This document shows positions 1-4,777 of a stretch of 5,599 bases of DNA, piece by piece. Made by a program: the position numbers and the translations under genes. The stretch's first letter is position 1. Each line of letters opens with the position of its first letter. The DNA comes from Oscillospiraceae bacterium (lineage in GTDB: Bacteria; Bacillota_A; Clostridia; Oscillospirales; Ruminococcaceae): positions 1 to 5,599 of the forward strand of contig JAFQAF010000102.1 in NCBI GenBank assembly GCA_017400025.1. The letters are read 5' to 3'. The notes beneath the pieces were generated by a model. That model was given only the letters and a program-made list of their open reading frames with translations, ran no database searches and had not been told where the DNA came from.

Positions 1-1
1 A

Positions 2-196
2 AGGAAATTCTATAAATTCACAGGAAACGGCTACCCGCGCTGTGTAGATATTCATGCTGAAAACTATTTCGGTACTGAAAAATACAACTGTGAGGAATTT
101 AAAAACGAAGCATATCTTTTTGTGCCTTATGATGAAGATTATTACAAAGGCCTGTCCGGTTATATCAGCAAAGCATGGGAAGAATACAATAAATAA
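2..196 (+). CDS. Unrecognised protein, C-terminal fragment (5' end outside window)
   Basis: An open frame runs from the window edge to a TAA stop at 194-196, giving the last 64 residues of a protein whose start lies to the left. The fragment is rich in Tyr, Phe and Glu, with stretches such as GNGYPRCVDIHAENYFGTEKY and YLFVPYDEDYYKG, and ends in a probable helix (YISKAWEEYNK). It has no membrane segment and looks like the end of a soluble cytoplasmic domain. I do not recognise the family and assign no function. It is taken as real because the reading frame looks normal for protein, the frame is open to the edge, and an intrinsic terminator begins exactly at its stop codon. The ATG at 54 opens a different frame and is not its start. 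Confidence 0.7.
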   Translation, partial: RKFYKFTGNGYPRCVDIHAENYFGTEKYNCEEFKNEAYLFVPYDEDYYKGLSGYISKAWEEYNK

Positions 197-222
197 AAAA
201 GAGGGGTATCCCTTCTTTTTTA
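194..222 (+). terminator. Intrinsic terminator of the left-edge gene
   Basis: Positions 195-206 pair with 210-221 around a three-base TAT loop: an A-tract, GAGGGG, then CCC, TTC and a T-tract. There is one G-T wobble in an otherwise continuous 12-bp stem. The A-tract/U-tract layout is typical of a rho-independent terminator, and the hairpin overlaps the stop codon at 194-196. Because both arms are A/T-flanked it could also work weakly in the other direction. Confidence 0.8.
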
Positions 223-235
223 TTGTCAGTGAATA

Positions 236-268
236 AACAAAAAACCCGTCAGTAAAAAACTGACGGGT
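236..268 (-). terminator. Intrinsic terminator of tRNA-Leu
   Basis: ACCCGTCAGT (244-253) pairs perfectly with ACTGACGGGT (259-268) around a five-base loop. Read on the minus strand the stem is followed by TTTTTTG and more T-rich sequence (243 downwards), so it ends transcription coming from the tRNA gene, whose CCA end is at 270. The spacing of one base between the tRNA 3' end and the stem is tight but normal for a single-tRNA transcript. Confidence 0.88.
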
Positions 269-269
269 C

Positions 270-356
270 TGGTGCCGCTAACCGGACTTGAACCGGTACG
301 TTATTGCTAACGAGGGATTTTAAGTCCCTTGTGTCTGCCTATTCCACCACAGCGGC
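270..356 (-). tRNA. tRNA-Leu (anticodon UAA)
   Basis: The minus strand folds into a full class II tRNA of 87 nt including an encoded CCA (270-272). The acceptor stem GCCGCTG (356-350) pairs with TAGCGGC, with one G-U at the inner end. The anticodon stem AGGGA/TCCCT encloses the loop CTTAAAA, which places the anticodon TAA at 322-320. A long variable arm (CGTTAGCAATAACG) separates it from the T arm, ACCGG-TTCAAGT-CCGGT. The discriminator base is A, as expected for leucine. It reads UUA and, by wobble, UUG codons. It stands alone with its own promoter and terminator. Confidence 0.96.
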
Positions 357-374
357 TTGCTGTTATGCCTAAAT

Positions 375-403
375 ATAATACAATAATGCCGCCAAAATGT
401 CAA
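375..403 (-). promoter_or_regulatory. Promoter of tRNA-Leu
   Basis: On the minus strand a perfect -35 box TTGACA (403-398) and a -10 box TATTAT (380-375) are separated by 17 bp, which is the optimal sigma-A/sigma-70 arrangement. Transcription should begin about 7 bases on, near 368, leaving a leader of roughly a dozen bases before the tRNA 5' end at 356. The -35 box lies inside the terminator hairpin of the upstream TRIC-family gene. Confidence 0.85.
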
Positions 404-428
404 CTGTTTTTTGACTTATGGCGGCATT
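385..428 (-). terminator. Probable terminator hairpin of the TRIC-family gene
   Basis: AATGCCGCC (385-393) pairs with GGCGGCATT (420-428), and inside it GTCAA (399-403) pairs with TTGAC (411-415) around a seven-base loop. The A-rich and T-rich linkers between the two helices can largely pair too. It starts about 20 bases past the TRIC stop codon on the minus strand and is followed by ATTGTATTATATTT, a broken rather than pure U-tract. It is therefore a likely but not ideal rho-independent terminator. Confidence 0.55.
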
Positions 429-446
429 CAATGCATTGTCAAATTA

Positions 447-1091
447 TCAGTCTACAACAATTTTTTCTACCATTGGCAGGTTTTTCTTGTTGATGATAGA
501 CCACATTCTGATAGCGAAGATAATTACAAGTGTGATAAGTGCACTTGGTACTTCGCCGATGATTGCAGGTGTGAAATAGTAGAAAATTGCACCCGGAATT
601 GAAGCTGTTGCATAAATTTCTTTTGAAAGAACTATAGGTGTTCTGTTTACCATAATATCACGCAGAAGACCGCCGCCTACTGCAGAAAGAACACCACAGA
701 AGCAAACAAGGAAAGCATTGTCTGCAAAACCCTGGCCGATAGCTACCTGCATACCAACAACAGTAAAGATAGCCAGACCTACAGCATCCAGTGTGTCAAT
801 TGTAAACATGATTTTTTTTCTTTTTTCATGTTTCATCAGCGGTTTGTAAATTGCAATTGTGATAAATGCAACTGCAACTGCCATGATAACGTATGTAGGA
901 TTTTTGAAAAGGTTTGCCGGTGTATTGTCAATGATAACGTCACGTGTCATACCGCCGCCGCAAGCTGTACATACAGCCATAAGAACAATGCCAAGCCAGT
1001 CAAGGTCCTGGTTTATAGCTACATAAGCACCGGAAAATGCGAAAGTAACGGTGCCGATTACTTCAAGAATAAATACAAATGTTGCGTCCAT
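447..1091 (-). CDS. TRIC-family (UPF0126) cation channel membrane protein
   Basis: This 214-residue integral membrane protein belongs to the bacterial TRIC / UPF0126 family (Pfam PF03458, also labelled 'glycine transporter'; relatives are E. coli YadS/YicG and B. subtilis YvgT). The family signature is seen twice: GGGMTRDVIIDNTP at residues 45-58 and GGGLLRDIMVNRTP at 139-152. This reflects the internal duplication of two three-helix halves, plus a seventh helix near 182-200. Other family features are FSGAYVA (19-25), DAVGLAIFTVVGMQVAI (102-118) and a C-terminal RMWSIINKKNLP. Members with known structure are trimeric monovalent cation channels; the physiological role in bacteria is unsettled and amino-acid transport has been proposed. 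The length is typical. The ATG at 1091 is preceded by AGAGGG at five bases, which supports the start. It is a single-gene unit, divergent from the nucleoside hydrolase operon. Confidence 0.93.
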   Translation of the reverse strand: MDATFVFILEVIGTVTFAFSGAYVAINQDLDWLGIVLMAVCTACGGGMTRDVIIDNTPANLFKNPTYVIMAVAVAFITIAIYKPLMKHEKRKKIMFTIDTLDAVGLAIFTVVGMQVAIGQGFADNAFLVCFCGVLSAVGGGLLRDIMVNRTPIVLSKEIYATASIPGAIFYYFTPAIIGEVPSALITLVIIFAIRMWSIINKKNLPMVEKIVVD

Positions 1092-1125
1092 AATGCCCTC
1101 TGTTTATTATTTAGTATTTAGCAGA

Positions 1126-1157
1126 ATTATACTATCATTTTAAGCAGATTTAGTCAA
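1126..1157 (-). promoter_or_regulatory. Probable promoter of the TRIC-family gene
   Basis: On the minus strand TTGACT (1157-1152) resembles a -35 box. A perfect TATAAT (1131-1126) follows, but at 20 bp, which is longer than ideal. TAGTAT (1134-1129) lies at the optimal 17 bp with a weaker match, so one of these two registers is likely used. The implied leader is about 30 bases, ending at the AGAGGG ribosome binding site. Confidence 0.55.
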
Positions 1158-1169
1158 TACATTATTCAA

Positions 1170-1227
1170 AAACAACGTGTAAAATTGTTTATTTTTGTTT
1201 TATTATATGATATTATATCTGTATAGA
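1170..1227 (+). promoter_or_regulatory. AT-rich promoter region of the nucleoside hydrolase operon
   Basis: This strongly AT-rich stretch lies 25-80 bases before the first hydrolase. Possible boxes are TTGTTT (1185-1190) with TATGAT (1206-1211) at 15 bp or TATTAT (1211-1216) at 20 bp. None has ideal spacing, so the exact promoter is not decided. An imperfect palindrome, AAACAA-N9-TTGTTT (1170-1190), overlaps the candidate -35 box and could be a regulator site. The region also separates this operon from the divergent TRIC-gene promoter. Confidence 0.3.
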
Positions 1228-1249
1228 ATAAAAATCTGCGGAGGATAAA

Positions 1250-2185
1250 ATGAGTAAAATACCTGTTATAATTGATGTCGATACCGGTATTGATGATGCT
1301 GTAGCCCTTGTGCTTGCACTGCAGGCTGAAAAGCTTGATATCAGAGGCATTACTACAGTTGCCGGCAATCAGACAATTGAAAAAACCACAAGAAACACTC
1401 TCGACGTTGTAGAGTATTTTGGCAGGGCTGATATACCTGTCGCTATGGGACAGGACAGGCCGCTGATCCGTGAACAGATTATAGCTGCTTATGCCCACGG
1501 TGAATCCGGTCTTGGCACTGCTGTACTGCCTGTGGCTGGTAAGCAGGCCGAAAAACTGGATGCTGTTTCCTTCATAAGAAAAACACTTGAAGAAAGCGAT
1601 GAAAAAATCACTATTGTACCTACCGGCCCACTGACAAATATTGCTGTCCTTCTTCTCTGCTACCCTCATCTGAAAGACAAAATAGAAAAAATAGTTCTGA
1701 TGGGTGGCGGTGCATATCAAGGTAACTCCAATGCAACTGCTGAATTCAATATTCTGGCTGACCCTGAAGCTGCAAATATTGTTTTTGCCAGTGATGTACC
1801 GATTGTAATGTGCGGTCTTGATGTTACTCTCAAGGCAATGTTTATGGCTGATGAAATAGATATACTCCGCAGTCTCGGCACAAAAGCCGGTGATTTTGTG
1901 GCGGAAGCCTTTGAATTTTATCTTGCAATGTACAGAAAGGTTGCCCGGGTTGACGGCTGTGCCGTACACGATGCAGTAACAATTACATACCTGCTGTACC
2001 CGGAAATCATAAAAACCAGACCCGGTACAGTTCGTGTGGATATTGATGGCAGAGAAACATATGCTGCCACAATATGCAATTTCACTCCATGGCGTGATAA
2101 AGCAAAGGACAATGCTCTCGTAGGTGTAGACATAGACCGCGAAGCTTTTGCACAGCTTATCATTGATGCCTGCAAAAACTATTAA
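1250..2185 (+). CDS. Inosine-uridine-type nucleoside hydrolase (first of a tandem pair)
   Basis: This 311-residue cytosolic enzyme of the nucleoside hydrolase family (PF01156; relatives RihA/RihB/RihC and Crithidia IU-NH) hydrolyses the N-glycosidic bond of ribonucleosides to free base and ribose. The N-terminal calcium-binding signature DVDTGIDDA places Asp at 9, 11, 15 and 16. GNQT (39-42), HGESGLG (83-89), PTGPLTN (124-130) and AEFNI..DPEA (164-174) match the ribose pocket. CAVHDAVT (237-244) supplies the conserved His240-Asp241 pair, which matches the leaving-group His and the last calcium ligand. His83 corresponds to the extra active-site His of the pyrimidine-preferring enzymes, so RihA/RihB-like specificity is plausible but not proven. 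There is no signal peptide and the length is normal. GGAGG five bases before the ATG supports the start. It is the first gene of a two-gene operon and is followed after 11 bp by a paralogue. Confidence 0.95.
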   Translation: MSKIPVIIDVDTGIDDAVALVLALQAEKLDIRGITTVAGNQTIEKTTRNTLDVVEYFGRADIPVAMGQDRPLIREQIIAAYAHGESGLGTAVLPVAGKQAEKLDAVSFIRKTLEESDEKITIVPTGPLTNIAVLLLCYPHLKDKIEKIVLMGGGAYQGNSNATAEFNILADPEAANIVFASDVPIVMCGLDVTLKAMFMADEIDILRSLGTKAGDFVAEAFEFYLAMYRKVARVDGCAVHDAVTITYLLYPEIIKTRPGTVRVDIDGRETYAATICNFTPWRDKAKDNALVGVDIDREAFAQLIIDACKNY

Positions 2186-2196
2186 GGAGGCCGAAT

Positions 2197-3129
2197 ATGT
2201 TAAGAAGACCTGTAATAATTGATACCGACCCCGGTGTGGATGACACAATAGCCATTATGCTGGCAAAAGCACACCCGGAACTGGATATAAAAGCCATAAC
2301 ACCTGTTGTAGGCAACGTACCATATAAGTATACAAGCGAAAACGCCATAAGACTGGCTGATTATCTTGGCATTGACTGCAAAATAGGCATCGGTGCTGAA
2401 AATCCTCTTTTTATCAAGGCTGAAGATGCCGGCGACGTCCACGGCAAAGGTGGTCTGGGCGGCTATGAACTGCCTGCCACTGACAGAAAACCTGACGGTT
2501 ATGCCTGGGATATTATCCGTGATGAAGCAATAAAGGCAGCCGGTGAGCTTGAACTCATTACTCTTGGACCTCTCACAAACATTGCTATTACATTTATGCG
2601 CTATCCGGAAATCAAGCCTCTTATAAAACGTATATGGTGTATGGGCGGCTCAACTTATGACGGTAACATAACCGCAAAAGCTGAATTCAATATATGGGTT
2701 GACCCGGATGCCTGCAACTATGTTTTCAAATCCGGTGTACCTGTTACAATGTGCGGGCTTGACGGCACAGAATATGCTTATCTGACAATAGACGAGCTCC
2801 GTTCCCTCCAGGGCCGTGAAACAAAGATAAAAGAGGTATTTGACCATATCCTTGGCTTTATGATCGGCAGAAGAGAGAAAGCCCCGGAAGACGACAAACT
2901 GCAGACTATATATGATGCTGTTACCGTTGCATACGTTCTGGACCAGTCAATCGGCAGAACTACAAAATATCATGTTTCTGTGGAAACAAAAGGCCCCAAT
3001 GCCGGCTGGACAATAGTAGACAAACGCAACAAACAGAAAAAGCCATTGAATGTTGATGTACTCGAATGGGCAGACAGAGAAAAATTCAAGGCTGTGCTGG
3101 AAGAAATGCTGGAATTTTACAGAATATAA
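2197..3129 (+). CDS. Nucleoside hydrolase paralogue with an altered active-site His
   Basis: This second PF01156 nucleoside hydrolase (310 residues) is clearly related to its upstream neighbour, but only moderately similar by eye. DTDPGVDDT gives the metal-binding Asp residues 9, 11, 15 and 16. VHGKGGLGG (81-89) retains His82, GPLTN (124-128) follows, and AEFNIWVDPDA (162-172) is intact. The C-terminal motif reads QTIYDAVT (236-243): the calcium-ligand Asp240 is kept, but the usual catalytic His is Tyr239. In GPLTN the residue aligned with the family Thr is Leu123. The enzyme probably still binds calcium and ribose, but its substrate, base preference or rate may differ from the first hydrolase. 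Subgroups with substitutions at this position exist in the family, so loss of activity should not be assumed. A perfect AAGGAGG overlapping the previous stop codon, seven bases before the ATG, fixes the start and implies co-transcription. Confidence 0.93.
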   Translation: MLRRPVIIDTDPGVDDTIAIMLAKAHPELDIKAITPVVGNVPYKYTSENAIRLADYLGIDCKIGIGAENPLFIKAEDAGDVHGKGGLGGYELPATDRKPDGYAWDIIRDEAIKAAGELELITLGPLTNIAITFMRYPEIKPLIKRIWCMGGSTYDGNITAKAEFNIWVDPDACNYVFKSGVPVTMCGLDGTEYAYLTIDELRSLQGRETKIKEVFDHILGFMIGRREKAPEDDKLQTIYDAVTVAYVLDQSIGRTTKYHVSVETKGPNAGWTIVDKRNKQKKPLNVDVLEWADREKFKAVLEEMLEFYRI

Positions 3130-3134
3130 TTATA

Positions 3135-3160
3135 AAAGCCGTCAGATAACTGACGGCTTT
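3135..3160. terminator. Bidirectional terminator between hydrolase operon and MATE gene
   Basis: AAAGCCGTCAG (3135-3145) pairs perfectly with CTGACGGCTTT (3150-3160) around the loop ATAA. On the plus strand the stem is followed by ATTTTTATG. On the minus strand it runs into TTTTATAATTA. It starts 5 bases after the hydrolase stop and 19 bases past the MATE stop, so it can end both convergent transcripts. Its CCGTCAG/CTGACGG core is identical to that of the tRNA-Leu terminator. Confidence 0.9.
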
Positions 3161-3178
3161 ATTTTTATGTAATTAGCA

Positions 3179-4579
3179 TCAGAAGCGGAGTTTTTTCCAT
3201 TCGCCCTGTCTGTAACGCAGCCAGAAGAGAACCATACGTACAATGTTGTCTGTGTTCATGGCAATGATTACCCAATGGATGCTGAGACCCATAAAGCGGA
3301 TAAATATTGTAGCACCCAGTACACGTACACCCCACATTGATACCAGTGTCATCAGGAATGGTACCTTTGTATCCCCTGCACCGCGGAGTGCGCCGGAGAA
3401 AATATCGGCAACAGCACAAGGTATCTGGATTGTGGCAAGGAGTTTTACCAGCTGGCTGCCTGTTTTTATAACCTCTGCATCCGGTGTAAATAGAGAAATA
3501 ATCTGTGGTGAGAATATGAACAGAAGCAATGAACCCACACCCATTGCAACAGATGCTATTTTGATACATGTAGCCACATATCTTTCGCCAAGGTCCGGTC
3601 TTTCTGCGCCCAGGGACTGGCCTGTAAGTGTGGTGGCGGCAGAAGCAAATGCAAAACCTGGCATATAGCAGAAGGATTCAATTGTAGCTGCCAGTGAGTT
3701 GGAGGCAACTGCAACAGTGCCAAGGGAAGCAACTGTGGAAGCAATAACAACTGATGCGGCGCCCATTACGAAACGCTGAAGCATAAGAGGGATTGAAATA
3801 GTGGTAACAGCCTGCATATCTGTTTTTACCAGTTTAAAGCTGTCTTTTATGGATATCTGCAGTCTGCTTGGTCTGAAGAATACCAGACACAGCATTATAA
3901 TTGCACCGATTGCAATTGTACCTGTAGTGGAAGCTGCTGCACCGTTTACACCCCAGCCTGCGCCCCATACGTGGAATGTTTTGCCGAAAAGTGTAACATC
4001 ATGCGGTGCGTAAATAAGCAGATAGTTGCCCACTACGTTGGCAAGGTTTACACAGGTGTTTACAATCATAGGTGTTTTTGTATCACCGTAACCGCGGTGA
4101 ATGGCAGAAAGCACCATTGTAAGTGTGCGGAATATCATACCGTAGGCCATAATCTTGTTATAGCCTGTTGCAAGCCGCAGTACATCAGGGGCTGCACCCA
4201 TCCAGCGTGGAATATCATCTGAAAGTACATAGCAGATAAGCGCCATAGGGATACCCAGCATAAAAACAGTAGTCAAAGCCTGTCTTGTAAGTGAGCGTGC
4301 CCTTTCAAAATTCTGTGCGCCTACCATACGGGCAATGAGTGCTGTAAAACCCATGCCGAAAGACATTACTATGCCGTTAATCAGCATCATAGGTGTACCG
4401 CTGATAGAAACTGATGCAGTGGCAACGGCACCAAGGGAACCAACCATAGCTGTATCTACAGAATGTACCAGTGTGGACAGTACCTGTTCCACAAAAACCG
4501 GCCATGCCAGCAGGATTATGGTGGTTGAGGGTTTGACTGTTTCGTCAATAAGTGATTTTGATCTTGTGCTCAATTTCAC
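3179..4579 (-). CDS. MATE family multidrug/toxin efflux transporter
   Basis: This 466-residue polytopic membrane protein has the two pseudo-symmetric MatE halves (PF01554, about 12 helices) of Na+/H+-driven multidrug and toxin extrusion pumps. The first half contains VDTAMVG (41-47) and RGYGDTKTP (162-170). The second half contains LRGAGDTKVPF (398-408), the matching copy of the RGxGDTK loop motif. WGVNGAAAST (209-218) is also typical. The length fits the family; the substrate cannot be told from sequence. The longest frame begins at a TTG at 4630, but that codon lies inside a leader hairpin and adds a hydrophilic 17-residue extension. I prefer the GTG at 4579, which follows AGAGAGG by four bases; TTG at 4573, with ten-base spacing, is the alternative. 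It is a single gene, convergent with the hydrolase operon, with its own promoter and a likely operator. Confidence 0.9.
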   Translation of the reverse strand: MKLSTRSKSLIDETVKPSTTIILLAWPVFVEQVLSTLVHSVDTAMVGSLGAVATASVSISGTPMMLINGIVMSFGMGFTALIARMVGAQNFERARSLTRQALTTVFMLGIPMALICYVLSDDIPRWMGAAPDVLRLATGYNKIMAYGMIFRTLTMVLSAIHRGYGDTKTPMIVNTCVNLANVVGNYLLIYAPHDVTLFGKTFHVWGAGWGVNGAAASTTGTIAIGAIIMLCLVFFRPSRLQISIKDSFKLVKTDMQAVTTISIPLMLQRFVMGAASVVIASTVASLGTVAVASNSLAATIESFCYMPGFAFASAATTLTGQSLGAERPDLGERYVATCIKIASVAMGVGSLLLFIFSPQIISLFTPDAEVIKTGSQLVKLLATIQIPCAVADIFSGALRGAGDTKVPFLMTLVSMWGVRVLGATIFIRFMGLSIHWVIIAMNTDNIVRMVLFWLRYRQGEWKKLRF

Positions 4580-4612
4580 ATATCCTCTCTTTCTCTTTAT
4601 TTTCTCTAATTC

Positions 4613-4648
4613 AAAAGCGACGCAAAACAAAGGTTTTGCATCGCTTTT
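4613..4648 (-). promoter_or_regulatory. Stable hairpin in the MATE mRNA leader
   Basis: AAAAGCGA (4613-4620) pairs with TCGCTTTT (4641-4648), and GCAAAAC (4622-4628) pairs with GTTTTGC (4633-4639) around a four-base loop. The only irregular position, 4621/4640, is a C-A mismatch as plus-strand RNA but a U-G wobble as minus-strand RNA. The 16-bp stem is therefore continuous only in the MATE transcript. It lies between the predicted transcription start (about 4659) and the ribosome binding site. On the plus strand the hairpin is followed by CTGTTTTTT and could act as a terminator, but no plus-strand gene ends here. The role could be attenuation, mRNA stabilisation or an insulating terminator. 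Confidence 0.6.
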
Positions 4649-4665
4649 CTGTTTTTTATGATTTA

Positions 4666-4693
4666 ATTATACCACTAAAGTATATATTGTCAA
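4666..4693 (-). promoter_or_regulatory. Promoter of the MATE gene
   Basis: On the minus strand a perfect TTGACA (4693-4688) is followed after 16 bp by a perfect TATAAT (4671-4666). A TGG directly in front of the latter gives an extended -10 element. Transcription should start near 4659, giving a leader of about 80 nt before the GTG start. The near-consensus strength suggests expression is held down by a repressor or by the leader hairpin. Confidence 0.85.
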
Positions 4694-4708
4694 ATATATG
4701 TTTGACAA
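4687..4708. promoter_or_regulatory. Palindromic operator-like site over the MATE -35 box
   Basis: TTGTCAAA (4687-4694) and TTTGACAA (4701-4708) form a perfect 8-bp inverted repeat with a six-base AT-rich centre (TATATG). One half-site contains the MATE -35 hexamer, so a dimeric repressor bound here would block RNA polymerase. MarR- and TetR-type regulators commonly use sites of this size at efflux genes, but no regulator gene lies in the window and the binder is unknown. Confidence 0.6.
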
Positions 4709-4777
4709 ATTTACACATATGTATACCATTTGTGTCAGGATAAAGGTGATTCAATCAACATTTTCCCTTTTCCGGGT

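Noticed and set aside
54..236. A 60-codon plus-strand frame starting with ATG at 54
   Set aside because: It is out of frame with the better protein frame at 2-196, runs through the terminator hairpin and encodes a low-complexity Lys/Thr-rich peptide.
1092..1249. Riboswitch or small RNA in the divergent gap
   Set aside because: The gap is AT-rich without a compact conserved fold; the implied leaders of both genes are too short for a known riboswitch class.
1166..2248. A 360-codon open frame on the minus strand, longer than the hydrolase gene it overlaps
   Set aside because: It is an antisense shadow of the first nucleoside hydrolase: Cys/Tyr/Phe-rich, no recognisable domain, no ribosome binding site, and it runs through the promoter region and into the second hydrolase. 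The plus-strand gene has unmistakable family motifs.
3165..3569. A 134-codon minus-strand frame rich in Cys and Gly, overlapping the 3' part of the MATE gene
   Set aside because: Same-strand shadow in another frame. Composition is unlike a real protein and the MATE frame has clear family motifs throughout.
4747..4757. Short palindrome TGATT-C-AATCA downstream of the right-edge gene
   Set aside because: Only 5-bp arms with a one-base centre, no promoter nearby that it would control and no U-tract. Too short to call.
4761..4777. CCC-GGAAAA-GGG (minus strand) as a terminator for the right-edge gene
   Set aside because: Only three G-C pairs and followed by AAAATG rather than a U-tract, so it would not end transcription reliably.
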